This document shows positions 50,184-58,681 of a stretch of DNA of 64,000 bases, in pieces. A program made the position numbers and the translations under genes. The notes beneath the pieces were generated by a model. That model made no database searches, had not been told where the DNA came from, and saw only the letters and a list, made by a program, of their open reading frames with translations. The first letter of the stretch is position 1; the number at the start of each line of letters is the position of its first letter. The stretch comes from Allomuricauda sp. (GTDB taxonomy: Bacteria; Bacteroidota; Bacteroidia; Flavobacteriales; Flavobacteriaceae): contig NZ_JANQLX010000003.1 in NCBI RefSeq assembly GCF_028280385.1, positions 186,001 to 250,000 on the forward strand. The letters are read 5' to 3'.

Positions 50184-50603
50184 TTATGTGGAGGTCAGGA
50201 TACGCTGCTCTTTGGCAATTTGGATGGCCTGGGTCCGGCGTTTGGCATCCAGCTTTACCAATAAGTTGGAAACATGGGTTTTTATGGTACTTTCAGAAAC
50301 AAAAAGTTGATCGGCAATTTCCTTGTTGGACAATCCTTTGGACATATGCACCAATACTTCGTATTCCCTTTTGCTAATGCCCAACTGTTCAATTTTATGG
50401 GCATCAATGGTATGGGTCTGGTCTTTTTTTTGATGGAGGGACTTTTTGTTGATATATACGCCAATACCAAAAAATATGATGGCAATGATCGCAATTACAA
50501 TTTCAATATTCAGATTTCCTGTGAGATAGGAATACCTGCTCAATTGAAAGAGTACCAGCAAGGAAACAATCAAGGCGGAAAAAACAAAAATAGTCTTCTT
50601 CAC
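50184..50603 (-). CDS. Membrane-tethered LuxR-type regulator
   Basis: 139 aa: two hydrophobic helices (about 5-20 and 33-51), then a LuxR-type DNA-binding domain at about 75-135 (SKREYEVLVHMSKGLSNKEI, VSESTIKTHVSNLLVKLDAK). There is no receiver or ligand-binding domain, so any signal must come through the short membrane part. The start is GTG at 50603, 9 bases after the hydroxyacid dehydrogenase stop. It is the last gene of an eight-gene minus-strand series. Its targets are unknown. Confidence 0.88.
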   Translation of the reverse strand: MKKTIFVFSALIVSLLVLFQLSRYSYLTGNLNIEIVIAIIAIIFFGIGVYINKKSLHQKKDQTHTIDAHKIEQLGISKREYEVLVHMSKGLSNKEIADQLFVSESTIKTHVSNLLVKLDAKRRTQAIQIAKEQRILTST

Positions 50604-50612
50604 CTGCTAAAA

Positions 50613-51545
50613 TTAGCAAAATCTCTCCTTGATCTTGTCCACTATGGTTTGGGCCAGTTTTACCTTGCTCTCCACCGTCCATCCTGCTACATGGGGTGTT
50701 AAGAGCACGTTTTTCGATTTTCTGAGATATTTGAATGCCTTGGGTTTTTGGACAAACATGTTCTCGAACGACTTTTTTTCATATTCCAGCACATCCAGTC
50801 CAGCTCCAAAAACCTTGCCTGATTTGAGGGCTTCCACCAAGTCTTTGGTGACCACGCATTTGCCCCGGGCCGTGTTCAAGAGCCAAAAAGGTTTATGGAA
50901 ACCTTGGATGAACGCAGTATGGACCATACCTTCGGTAAGTTCGGTTTGCGGTACGTGTAGGCTCACCACATCTGCCTTTTGCTGAAACTCCATAATGCCT
51001 ACCTGACGGGCATGTTCATCACCAACACCACCCACAATATCATAGCAAATCACCTCAACATCAAAACCTTGGAGTTTTTTGGCAAAGGCCTTTCCCATAT
51101 TCCCATATCCGATAATGCCCACGGTTTTGCCATCCAATTCAATTCCGCGATTGCCCTCTCGGTCCCATTTGCCTTTTTTTACCTGACGATTGGCCTTGGT
51201 CATTTTGTTCATTAAGGACAAAAGCATGCCCAAAGCATGTTCCCCAACAGCATTTCGATTTCCTTCTGGGGCTGAAGCCAAAAAGATATCTTTCTGTTTG
51301 GCATATACCGTGTCTATATTTTCCAAACCAGCACCTACCCGGCCAATAAACTTTAGGTTATGGGCCTTGTCCAAGAATTGTTGATCGATGGTAAACCTGC
51401 TACGGATAACTATACCGTCGTATTCATGGATTTTTTGTTCGATTTGCTCTTTACTGGATTTGTAGTCTTCGTGGTTTTCAAAACCCAGTTGTGAAAACTG
51501 TTCCAACAACAGGGGGTGGTTGGTATCGAGGTGCAGTACTTTCAT
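50613..51545 (-). CDS. D-2-hydroxyacid dehydrogenase (phosphoglycerate dehydrogenase-like)
   Basis: 310-aa NAD(P)-dependent D-2-hydroxyacid dehydrogenase. The Rossmann glycine motif is VGIIGYGNMGKAFAKKL near 143-159. The catalytic residues are Arg in NTARGK, Glu in DVLEYEK and His in LTPHVAGW. It resembles 3-phosphoglycerate dehydrogenase but lacks the C-terminal regulatory ACT domain, so the substrate could be 3-phosphoglycerate, glyoxylate, hydroxypyruvate or another 2-oxoacid. It lies 19 bases after the cupin gene and 9 bases before the LuxR gene. The start ATG is at 51545. Confidence 0.9.
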   Translation of the reverse strand: MKVLHLDTNHPLLLEQFSQLGFENHEDYKSSKEQIEQKIHEYDGIVIRSRFTIDQQFLDKAHNLKFIGRVGAGLENIDTVYAKQKDIFLASAPEGNRNAVGEHALGMLLSLMNKMTKANRQVKKGKWDREGNRGIELDGKTVGIIGYGNMGKAFAKKLQGFDVEVICYDIVGGVGDEHARQVGIMEFQQKADVVSLHVPQTELTEGMVHTAFIQGFHKPFWLLNTARGKCVVTKDLVEALKSGKVFGAGLDVLEYEKKSFENMFVQKPKAFKYLRKSKNVLLTPHVAGWTVESKVKLAQTIVDKIKERFC

Positions 51546-51564
51546 CTGTCAAATATACAACTCC

Positions 51565-51930
51565 CTATATTTTGGGATAAACCGTCTGGGTTTTCTCATG
51601 TTGTACCGCCCCTGTATGGCTGGTGGACAATTTTTCGAAAAGTAACACGTGGACTTCTTCGTTGTCCTTGGTCTTTGGATTGTGCTCCACTCCTTTGGGC
51701 ACCACAATGATCTCACCTTCTTTCACCACTTCCGTCCGGTCCCGGAACTGCATGTAAAGTGTGCCTTTGACCACCTGGAACAACTCGTCTTCCTTATCGT
51801 GGGCATGCCAAACAAACTCACCTTGCAGCTTGGCCAATAAGACCTGCATATCATCCACAACCGCAATTTGGTGAGGGTGCCATTGCTTGGTGAATTCGGC
51901 ATGTTTTTCTTTAAGATTGATGGGTTTCAT
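51565..51930 (-). CDS. Cupin domain protein
   Basis: 121-aa single-domain cupin. The metal site can be read in FVWHAHDKEDELFQVVKG (two His and a Glu) and GVEHNPKTKDNEEVHVLLFE (last His). The substrate is unknown; many such small cupins are isomerases or sugar-binding proteins. The longer frame from 51999 lies within mgtE; I chose the ATG at 51930 (MKPINLKEKHAEF), 10 bases after the mgtE stop. It is the sixth gene of the eight-gene series. Confidence 0.88.
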   Translation of the reverse strand: MKPINLKEKHAEFTKQWHPHQIAVVDDMQVLLAKLQGEFVWHAHDKEDELFQVVKGTLYMQFRDRTEVVKEGEIIVVPKGVEHNPKTKDNEEVHVLLFEKLSTSHTGAVQHEKTQTVYPKI

Positions 51931-51940
51931 GGGCTTAAAT

Positions 51941-53293
51941 TTAAATCCCAAGGATGAGCTTGGCGATCCAAAAATAAATGAGGATGCCAAAAATATCATT
52001 GCTGGTAGTTATAAATGGACCTGTGGCGATGGCGGGATCGATCCCCCTGCGATCTAAAAACAATGGGGTAAAGGTTCCTATAAAGCCCGCAACCATGATC
52101 ACTGCGATCAAGGACACCGAAATGGCCAGGGCCGTAGCAAAATCCCCTTTCCAGATCCAAGTAAATACCATTAGGAGCAATGCCAAAATGAAACCATTGA
52201 GCAATGCCAAGAGCATCTCCTTGATCAAACGGTCACTGATACTCCCTTTGAGGTCGTTGTTGGCCAGACCTTGCACAATAATGGCACTAGATTGTACGCC
52301 CACATTGCCGGCCATAGCGGCGATCAACGGGGTGAAAAAGAAAAGAATGGCATGCTTGGAGATCATTTCCTCAAAACCCCCCATAATACCTGCGGCACCC
52401 AAACCCCCTAAAAGTCCCAGGATCAACCAAGGAAGTCTGGCACGGGTTAGTTCCATGATGCTGTCGTCCGCCTCCACATCTTGCGATATACCCGCGGCCA
52501 ACTGATAATCCTTGTCAGCTTCCTCCCTGATCACATCCACAATATCATCAATAGTGATGCGTCCCACCAACCGACCAATTTCATCCACTACCGGAATGGC
52601 TTCCAAATCGTATTTGGACATGATCTTTGCTACTTCTTCCGCATCTTCATTGACCGTTACGGAATCCACTTTGGGGATGTACACATCTTTGATGTGGGTT
52701 TTGGTGGAAGTTGTGAGCAAGTCTTTTAGGGACAATCTTCCTTTAAGCTTTTCTTCGTCATCAACAACATAGATGGAATGTACCCGGGTCACATTCTCGG
52801 CTTGTGCGCGCATTTCCTTGACACAGGTGAGCACATTCCAGTTTTCATTGACCTTTACCAGCTCTTTTGCCATAAGTCCACCTGCCGAGTCCTCGTCGTA
52901 TCGGAGCAGGTCAACAATATCTGCGGCATGTTCCTTGTCCTCAATTTCGGAGATGACCTGTTGAACAATTTCTTTGGGTAGTTCCCCAACAATATCCGCT
53001 GCATCATCCGTATCCAATTCCTCCAGCTCCCCGGCAATTTCTTTGGCGGAAAGGTTGTTCAACACCGCTTCACGAATATCCTCGTGCATTTCAGCGAGAA
53101 TGTCCGAGGTCTTTTCGCTGTCCAGAAGTTTAATCAGATAGGTGGCCTCTTCCACATTCAACTCTTCCGCTATTTCGGCAATATCCGCATAGTGGTATTC
53201 CGCCATCATCTGTCTTAGTGCCGAATTTTTTTTGTCGGCAATCAACAGTTTGATGTCAGCAATGAGCTCGTCTGTGAGTTTAAATGGGGTCAT
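51941..53293 (-). CDS. mgtE: Magnesium transporter MgtE
   Basis: 450-aa Mg2+ channel of the MgtE family. The N-terminal superhelical domain (about 1-130) carries [17 protein letters not shown], and the paired CBS domains (about 135-255) close the pore when cytosolic Mg2+ is high. Five membrane helices follow from about 285 ([40 protein letters not shown]), ending near [19 protein letters not shown]. It supplies magnesium by a gated pathway in the inner membrane. The gene start overlaps the end of rsmA by 14 bases, so the two are translationally linked. Confidence 0.95.
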   Translation of the reverse strand: MTPFKLTDELIADIKLLIADKKNSALRQMMAEYHYADIAEIAEELNVEEATYLIKLLDSEKTSDILAEMHEDIREAVLNNLSAKEIAGELEELDTDDAADIVGELPKEIVQQVISEIEDKEHAADIVDLLRYDEDSAGGLMAKELVKVNENWNVLTCVKEMRAQAENVTRVHSIYVVDDEEKLKGRLSLKDLLTTSTKTHIKDVYIPKVDSVTVNEDAEEVAKIMSKYDLEAIPVVDEIGRLVGRITIDDIVDVIREEADKDYQLAAGISQDVEADDSIMELTRARLPWLILGLLGGLGAAGIMGGFEEMISKHAILFFFTPLIAAMAGNVGVQSSAIIVQGLANNDLKGSISDRLIKEMLLALLNGFILALLLMVFTWIWKGDFATALAISVSLIAVIMVAGFIGTFTPLFLDRRGIDPAIATGPFITTSNDIFGILIYFWIAKLILGI

Positions 53294-54197
53294 TGGCTAT
53301 CTTCTGTGTTAACCCGATAAAATCAGCTACACTAAGCTGTTCCGGGCGCTGATCAAAGATAGTATCTTCTTTGAGATTATGGGAAAGGTTAAAGGATTTA
53401 AGGCTGTTCCTAATGGTCTTGCGTCTTTGGTTGAAAGCGGCCTTGACCACTTTAAAGAACAGGTGCTCATCACAGGGAAGGGCAAAGTCGTCCTTTCTTT
53501 TTAGACAAAGTACCCCAGAATGTACTTTTGGGGGTGGGTCAAAAACCTGGGGAGGTACACTAAATAGATATTGTGCCTCATAAAAGGCCTGGACCAGCAC
53601 GGAAAGGATGCCATAGGTCTTGCTCCCCGGCTTTTCACAGATACGTTGCGCCACTTCCTTTTGGAACATTCCTGAAAATTCAGGAATCTGTTGACGCATT
53701 TCCAACGTCTTAAAGATGATCTGGCTGGAAATGTTGTAAGGGAAGTTCCCGGTGATGGCAAATTGCTCGTTTCCGTATAATTGTTTTAGATCGAACTTGA
53801 GAAAATCCGCTTCAATGATGTTCAGGCGATTGTTTTTTTTGAAAACCTCCGGATGTTCCAATCGAAAACTGTGGTTCAGGTACACAATGGATTCCTCATC
53901 TAGATCCATGGCCACCAATTCCAGGTCCCGTTCCAGGAGATATTTGGTGAGCACCCCTGTTCCGGGTCCAATTTCCAAAACATTGGAATACGTGTCCAAG
54001 CTAAGGGTCCCTGCAATTTTTTGGGCGATGGCCTCATCCTTTAAAAAATGCTGTCCTAGGTGTTTTTTTGCCCTTACCGATTGGGAATCATGTCCGTTAG
54101 TACTCTTTTTAGGCTTGTTTTTACCAAGCTTCTTTTTGCTTTTTTTGGACACGGGACTTTTTTTGCAAGTTAGTCGGAATTTTTGACATAGGTCCAT
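53280..54197 (-). CDS. rsmA: 16S rRNA dimethyltransferase RsmA (KsgA)
   Basis: 305-aa rRNA adenine dimethyltransferase that methylates the two adjacent adenines (1518 and 1519 in E. coli numbering) near the 3' end of 16S rRNA. SAM motif I is [11 protein letters not shown], and NFPYNIS is the catalytic motif IV. The N-terminal ~40 residues are an unusual lysine-rich extension ([14 protein letters not shown]) ahead of [12 protein letters not shown]. Two starts are possible: ATG at 54197, overlapping the preceding gene by 28 bases, or GTG at 54152 (VSKKSKKK), 17 bases after its stop. The GTG gives 290 aa and may be the real one; the longest form is listed. It overlaps mgtE by 14 bases. Confidence 0.95.
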   Translation of the reverse strand: MDLCQKFRLTCKKSPVSKKSKKKLGKNKPKKSTNGHDSQSVRAKKHLGQHFLKDEAIAQKIAGTLSLDTYSNVLEIGPGTGVLTKYLLERDLELVAMDLDEESIVYLNHSFRLEHPEVFKKNNRLNIIEADFLKFDLKQLYGNEQFAITGNFPYNISSQIIFKTLEMRQQIPEFSGMFQKEVAQRICEKPGSKTYGILSVLVQAFYEAQYLFSVPPQVFDPPPKVHSGVLCLKRKDDFALPCDEHLFFKVVKAAFNQRRKTIRNSLKSFNLSHNLKEDTIFDQRPEQLSVADFIGLTQKIANDPI

Positions 54198-54478
54198 GCC
54201 TTTTGACCGGATTCCAGGGCAAATTTTGAACGGGTATACGCACTGGTCTCATACACGTCGGCTTGTGCCAACTCGTGTAAGCTAACCGCGTACACCATCC
54301 CCATTACTTTGTCTTTTGGATTATTGGTTTGCACAACCAAAGGGTAGCGGCCATAGACTGCATTTTCGGTTTTTTTAAAACCCAATAAAAAATCCGGTGC
54401 ACCATTCAGGGTTCGACCAAAAATATACTGTTGCACTTGTTGGTCCTGCAGGGTTCCGTAGGTGAAAAGATATTCCAA
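54170..54478 (-). CDS. Gamma-glutamylcyclotransferase-like (AIG2) protein
   Basis: 102-aa GGCT/AIG2-like protein. Family marks are [20 protein letters not shown] at the start and [20 protein letters not shown] near 65-85 with the conserved glutamate. These proteins act as cyclotransferases on gamma-glutamyl peptides or related amines, but this one is unassigned. An ATG at 54544 would overlap the DUF4286 gene by 62 bases; TTG at 54478, 4 bases past that gene's stop, gives the expected MEYLFTYG N-terminus. It sits third in the eight-gene series. Confidence 0.83.
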   Translation of the reverse strand: MEYLFTYGTLQDQQVQQYIFGRTLNGAPDFLLGFKKTENAVYGRYPLVVQTNNPKDKVMGMVYAVSLHELAQADVYETSAYTRSKFALESGQKAWTYVKNSD

Positions 54479-54482
54479 TTGG

Positions 54483-54800
54483 TTAGGGGATTTGTTGACT
54501 GATGACCTCCAGTTCCGTTCTAAAGGCCACAAATTTATTGGCAAAGCGTTTTTGTCCGTCTGCTCTTAGCCGTTCCGCATCTTCTTTGTAATAAGAATCC
54601 AAAGTGGCCCTATCCTGGGCGGTATATTGAATGGAGTAAGTAATTCCACCCATCTCTTCTTCCACCAATACCTTGGCCATTTTGGCATGGGTGAACTTTC
54701 CTGTGGCCAACATATCCGGAACGTGTTTGTCCCTCATCCAGACCAACCATTCATCGTGCACATTTTCGTCAATGTTGATGGTGACATTGTATATGATCAT
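54483..54800 (-). CDS. DUF4286 family protein
   Basis: 105-aa ferredoxin-like protein of the DUF4286 family. The opening MIIYNVTINIDENVHDEWLV, HVPDMLATGKFTHAKMAKVL and ITYSIQYTAQDRATLDSYYK are typical. Function is unknown. A TTG at 54806 would add two residues; the ATG at 54800 is used. It lies 35 bases after the TPR gene and 4 bases before the TTG of the AIG2-like gene, so it is part of the same transcript. Confidence 0.86.
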   Translation of the reverse strand: MIIYNVTINIDENVHDEWLVWMRDKHVPDMLATGKFTHAKMAKVLVEEEMGGITYSIQYTAQDRATLDSYYKEDAERLRADGQKRFANKFVAFRTELEVISQQIP

Positions 54801-54835
54801 ACCCAATATTTTACGGTATCAAAAGTAGACAAGAA

Positions 54836-56629
54836 TCAATTAATGGCATCGCCCCGTAGTCTTCTAAAGTGCTTTCTCGCTTTGGGAAAGTAATAACTGT
54901 CTTGATGGTTGTAGATGATTTTCTCGTAGTGTTGTTTCGCTTTTTCGGGTTCGTCCAGCACATTGCGGTAGAGTTCGCCAAGTGCGTAATGGGCATCATC
55001 CGCCAATATGCCATAAGCATAGAACTCCACAATCTTCTTATAATTGAATTCCGCGTCCCCGTACTTTTTTTTGGTTTCCAATAGTTGGGCTTGCCTGAAC
55101 AGGGCCTCATCCTCGATTTTCTCCCCTTTGTGGTTTTGCAATATATCTTCCAGGGCAGCAATGGCCGCATCATTTTTATTCTGATAGGCCAACAGATCGG
55201 CACGGGCATATTTTTTTAAGGCGGTTTGGGTGGAGTCCTCCAGCGAATTGTCAGATATAAGAAGACTGAGTTGCATGGCATCGTTGGCGATCAATTGGGA
55301 TGTTGAACTGCGTAAGACTTTTAGTTGAGTCAGTGCCCAATCAAAATCCCCTTTGTAAAAACTTGTTTGCGCCACCTTAAACCGGGCATCCTGTGCCAAG
55401 ACATCATTTTTTAATCGTTTTTGTACCTGGGTGAAGTAGATCAATGCTTGATTGAACTTTTGGTCGTAGACCAAAATATCCCCCAAGGCCAATTTTAAGT
55501 AGGCCATCCCGCGATTACCCAATTGTAGGTCTAGGGACGATTTTAGCATTGCGATGGCGGGTTCGGGTCGTTCCAATTTAAAGGTGAGAAAATTGGCATA
55601 AGCCACCTGTAACTGTAGGGTGCTGCTACCGGTTCCATATTCCGAAACCAAGGTCTCAAACTTTTTTTCCACGGAATCCAGGGTTTTTTTATCCTGGTTT
55701 TCCAAGGCAATATCTATGAGATGGAGATGGGCATTGAGTTTGGTAACAGGATTATCTCCCACGTCAACGATATACTCGAAAATCTTCGTGGCACTTTCAA
55801 AATCCTTATCCTCCAGCGCAATTATCCCAAGGTTTTCCATGCGGTCCATGGAAGCTTGGTCTGTTCTTTTGTAAATGGCCTTTTCCTGTGCAAAGGCACT
55901 GGTGTACTGTTTCTGTTGGATAAACAACCAACTCAACAATTCGTTCCACAATACGTCTGGGGAACTTTGGGCATTTTTTAGAAGTACCTTCCTGAGTAAT
56001 ATGTTGTTGGGATTGGAAGCCTCTTCGGAAATAAAATCGTCTATACTCCTCAAGATATTGGATCGGGATGTTCTCCCTTCCTTGATCAAGTTCAAGTAAG
56101 ATTGGTACATTTTCTCTATATGGCCTTGCTCACCATAGATTCTGGCCAATTGAAAATCGTAATTGAGCTCAGGCTTAAGCGTCATGGCCATAGTATAGGC
56201 CTGAATGGCCTGATCCAACAGGGCGTACTTTTGAAATCGATAGCCAACACTGTATCCAAAATTGGGGTTTTCCTCTATTTTTTGAATGGCACGCTGATAG
56301 TATTCCGTAGCTTTTTCAGGCTGATTCTGGAGGGTGTAGTTATAACCCAACTCTATAAAAAAGGTGGGGAAAGCATAGGCATCATTAATTTTGTTCAGTA
56401 AAAATTGTTCTGCGTCCGCATAGCGCTCGAGTTGCTGGTAGCATGCCACCAAACCTTCCGAATAATCCGTTCGCCGTGGATTTTGCCGTACCAATTTTTC
56501 GTAGAATACCACCGCCTTTTCGTAGTCCCCGTCATTATAATATTGTTTGGCCAAAAAATCTTCTTGGCCAAAACAAAAGAAGCAGGTAAAAAGAAAAACA
56601 AAAAGTGTTGAAAAGTGTTTCAATAGCAC
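54836..56629 (-). CDS. Secreted tetratricopeptide repeat protein
   Basis: 597 aa with a signal peptide (FSTLFVFLFTCFFCFGQ) and about ten tetratricopeptide repeats over the length, for example QYYNDGDYEKAVVFYEKLVR, GYNYTLQNQPEKATEYYQRA, ALGDILVYDQKFNQALIYFT and ALGELYRNVLDEPEKAKQHY. The repeats form a superhelix for protein contacts, here probably in the periplasm. The start may be GTG at 56629 or, two codons later, TTG at 56623 (MKHFSTLF), which fits the short leader better. It heads the eight-gene series, with a promoter box at 56639-56646. Partner proteins are unknown. Confidence 0.88.
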   Translation of the reverse strand: MLLKHFSTLFVFLFTCFFCFGQEDFLAKQYYNDGDYEKAVVFYEKLVRQNPRRTDYSEGLVACYQQLERYADAEQFLLNKINDAYAFPTFFIELGYNYTLQNQPEKATEYYQRAIQKIEENPNFGYSVGYRFQKYALLDQAIQAYTMAMTLKPELNYDFQLARIYGEQGHIEKMYQSYLNLIKEGRTSRSNILRSIDDFISEEASNPNNILLRKVLLKNAQSSPDVLWNELLSWLFIQQKQYTSAFAQEKAIYKRTDQASMDRMENLGIIALEDKDFESATKIFEYIVDVGDNPVTKLNAHLHLIDIALENQDKKTLDSVEKKFETLVSEYGTGSSTLQLQVAYANFLTFKLERPEPAIAMLKSSLDLQLGNRGMAYLKLALGDILVYDQKFNQALIYFTQVQKRLKNDVLAQDARFKVAQTSFYKGDFDWALTQLKVLRSSTSQLIANDAMQLSLLISDNSLEDSTQTALKKYARADLLAYQNKNDAAIAALEDILQNHKGEKIEDEALFRQAQLLETKKKYGDAEFNYKKIVEFYAYGILADDAHYALGELYRNVLDEPEKAKQHYEKIIYNHQDSYYFPKARKHFRRLRGDAIN

Positions 56630-56638
56630 GTTTTACTC

Positions 56639-56646
56639 CAAATATA
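56639..56646 (-). promoter_or_regulatory. -7 box of the eight-gene operon
   Basis: TATATTTG on the minus strand, an exact TAnnTTTG match, 10-16 bases before the possible starts of the TPR gene. No TTG is found 17-23 bases further upstream, so the promoter is only half supported. Confidence 0.5.
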
Positions 56647-56793
56647 ACGTAGAAATATGTCTATTTCTGTTAAGTGAATCCAAAATAAGGGTATCTCCGA
56701 GGAACAGAAAAGCTGTCAAATGTTGAAAACGGGAGGAAGTCCTCATCTGGAATGGAAAGGAAATAGTTAATTAATATTTCTATAACATTTCGA

Positions 56794-56827
56794 TTGCAAA
56801 AAGTAGGAAAAAGATTACATATCTTTA
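56794..56827 (+). promoter_or_regulatory. Promoter of the SprB-like small protein gene
   Basis: TTG (56794-56796), 23 bases, TATCTTTA (56820-56827). The -7 element has one mismatch (A for the last G). The leader to the ATG at 56859 would be about 27 bases. Confidence 0.5.
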
Positions 56828-56858
56828 TTTCGGATATCAATTTTAAAATTTTCATTTC

Positions 56859-57242
56859 ATGAAAACAAACCACAAATTTTTGATTGCGTTATTTGCGCTT
56901 TCGCTGATTACTTTTGTTTCAGCACAAACTGCTGAAAATGATCTTTCTACGGTTTCCAGTGATTCACCCACGGAAATCAATGCCAATGAAGCTTCAAACG
57001 CTGCAAGTGTGTCCCTTTCCTGGTGTGGAACTGGACCATACGGGCAGGTAGATGCTTCGGTAATGGGAGGCACGGCTCCTTACAAATGGTACCAGGGAGG
57101 AAGTTTGCTCACCACAACTTTTTCTTCTTCCGTTACGCTTAATTTTGGATGTAATGGAGGTGTCATCACGGTTAAGGATGCCAACAACAATCAGGATTCT
57201 GACATTGTGCCGCAAGGCTGTCAAGACCATGGTTGCAATTAG
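56859..57242 (+). CDS. Small secreted protein with one SprB-like repeat
   Basis: 127 aa with a signal peptide (MKTNHKFLIALFALSLITFV, cleaved after SAQ). The mature part starts with a Ser/Asn/Glu-rich linker, then one unit resembling the SprB repeats of the flavobacterial gliding adhesin: SWCGTGPYGQVDASVMGGTA, PYKW and VITVKDANNNQ. Five cysteines (WCG, FGC, QGC, DHGCN) suggest disulfides. Neither a sorting domain nor further repeats follow, so this is a single-unit secreted protein, unlike SprB itself. It is monocistronic, with a promoter upstream and a strong terminator 38 bases after the stop. Function is unknown. Confidence 0.75.
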   Translation: MKTNHKFLIALFALSLITFVSAQTAENDLSTVSSDSPTEINANEASNAASVSLSWCGTGPYGQVDASVMGGTAPYKWYQGGSLLTTTFSSSVTLNFGCNGGVITVKDANNNQDSDIVPQGCQDHGCN

Positions 57243-57280
57243 AAGTTCGGGAATTATTTAACTGTAAATAGCCCCGAGAT

Positions 57281-57321
57281 AAAGCTATCAGGTGCAGAAG
57301 CAGCTGGTAGCTTTGTTTTTT
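57281..57321 (+). terminator. Strong terminator after the SprB-like gene
   Basis: Arms 57281-57295 and 57300-57314 (14 of 15 positions pair, one wobble, one G-G mismatch) with an AGAA loop are followed by GTTTTTT. It gives the monocistronic unit a defined end. Confidence 0.85.
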
Positions 57322-57337
57322 ATGGTGCTACCAAATC

Positions 57338-57353
57338 GTGCCCTTTAGGGCAC
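57338..57353 (-). other. Short perfect hairpin after serS
   Basis: GTGCCC-TTTA-GGGCAC lies 8 bases past the serS stop. It lacks a T-run on the minus strand (GATTTGG follows), so it may be a weak or Rho-assisted end; listed as a hairpin only. Confidence 0.4.
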
Positions 57354-57360
57354 CCATGAT

Positions 57361-58632
57361 TTAATTGATGGTATCGAAACCGCAGTAGGGCACCAAGACT
57401 TCAGGGATTTTTATCCCATCTTTTTCCTGGTAATTTTCCAAGATTCCTGCCAGCACCCTAGGTAAAGCCAATGAACTGCCGTTTAGGGTGTGGGCCAATT
57501 GACGCTTTCCATTGTCGTCTTTGAAACGAAGTTTCAATCGATTGGCTTGAAAAGTCTCAAAATTGGATACGGAACTAATTTCCAACCAACGATCCTGGGC
57601 TGTGGAGAACACTTCAAAATCAAAGGTAAGCGCCGAGGTAAAGCCCAAATCCCCACCGCAAAGTCTTAAGATCCTGAATGGGAGTTTCAATTCCCTCAAA
57701 ATATCTTTTACATGTTCCACCATTTCATCCAAAGCGGCATAGGAATCCTCAGGACGTTCTATCCGTACCACTTCCACCTTGTCAAACTGATGTAAACGGT
57801 TCAGTCCCCGAACATGGGCACCGTAGCTGCCTGCCTCTCTTCTGAAACAGGGGGTGTAACCCGTATATTTTATGGGAAGATCGGATGCGGAAAGCATATC
57901 GTCCCTATGAAGGTTGGTAATGGGAACCTCCGCGGTTGGAATCAAATACAGGTCATCTGCTTGAACATGGTACATCTGGCCTTCTTTGTCTGGCAATTGC
58001 CCTGTTCCATAACCAGATGCCTCGTTGACCATATGCGGAAGCTGCACCTCTGTATATCCGGCGGCAGTATTTTTGTCCAAGAAATAGGCAATTAAGGCAC
58101 GCTGCAATCTGGCACCTTTTCCCTTGAATACCGGAAATCCAGCACCTGTTACTTTAACGCCCAATTCAAAGTCGATGATATCGTATTTTTTGGCCAGTTC
58201 CCAATGTGGCAAGGCACCTTCTGCCAGTTCCGGGATTTCTCCTTCCCGAAAAACCTCCTCGTTGTCATCTTCAGTATTGCCGGCCGGTACGGTTTCATGT
58301 GGGATGTTCGGAATTTGGTACAATTGCTCTTGCAGTGCGGCGGCTGTGTTGCTTAGGTCATCTCCCAACTGTTTGGCCGCTTCCTTTAACCCGGCTGTTT
58401 GCTCTTTTAGCACATTGGCTTCCTGCGCCTTTCCTGATTTAAAGAGCATTCCAATTTCTTTCGAGAGCTTGTTCGACTCGGCCAAGGTTGCATCCAATTC
58501 GGTTTGGATGGAGCGCCTTTTTTCATCCAGGTCCAGCACCGCCGATAGGATGTTCTCGGCATCAAAGTTTCGCTTTTGAAGTGCTGCGATAATACGCTCT
58601 TTGTTTTCCCTTATGGTCTGTAATTGAAGCAT
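57361..58632 (-). CDS. serS: Seryl-tRNA synthetase
   Basis: 423-aa class II seryl-tRNA synthetase. The N-terminal ~110 residues form the long coiled-coil arm that reads the tRNA extra arm (LDEKRRSIQTELDATLAESN). Class II motif 2 is in FRREAGSYGAHVRGLNRLHQ, and motif 3 is NGSSLALPRVLAGILENYQ. It charges tRNA-Ser (and tRNA-Sec where present) in the cytoplasm. The ATG at 58632 follows a full promoter at 58650-58681, so it has its own transcript start although the HTTM gene lies upstream on the same strand. Confidence 0.97.
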   Translation of the reverse strand: MLQLQTIRENKERIIAALQKRNFDAENILSAVLDLDEKRRSIQTELDATLAESNKLSKEIGMLFKSGKAQEANVLKEQTAGLKEAAKQLGDDLSNTAAALQEQLYQIPNIPHETVPAGNTEDDNEEVFREGEIPELAEGALPHWELAKKYDIIDFELGVKVTGAGFPVFKGKGARLQRALIAYFLDKNTAAGYTEVQLPHMVNEASGYGTGQLPDKEGQMYHVQADDLYLIPTAEVPITNLHRDDMLSASDLPIKYTGYTPCFRREAGSYGAHVRGLNRLHQFDKVEVVRIERPEDSYAALDEMVEHVKDILRELKLPFRILRLCGGDLGFTSALTFDFEVFSTAQDRWLEISSVSNFETFQANRLKLRFKDDNGKRQLAHTLNGSSLALPRVLAGILENYQEKDGIKIPEVLVPYCGFDTIN

Positions 58633-58649
58633 GGCCTAGTATTGAGCCG

Positions 58650-58681
58650 CAAATTTAAATCAATCTGGGTAAGATGCACAA
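58650..58681 (-). promoter_or_regulatory. serS promoter
   Basis: Minus strand: TTG (58681-58679), 21 bases, TAAATTTG (58657-58650). An exact match. The transcript would start about 13 bases before the ATG. The -33 part abuts the stop of the HTTM gene. Confidence 0.72.

Noticed and set aside
57338..57353. Intrinsic terminator of serS
   Set aside because: The palindrome is perfect but no T-run follows on the minus strand. Kept only as a hairpin.
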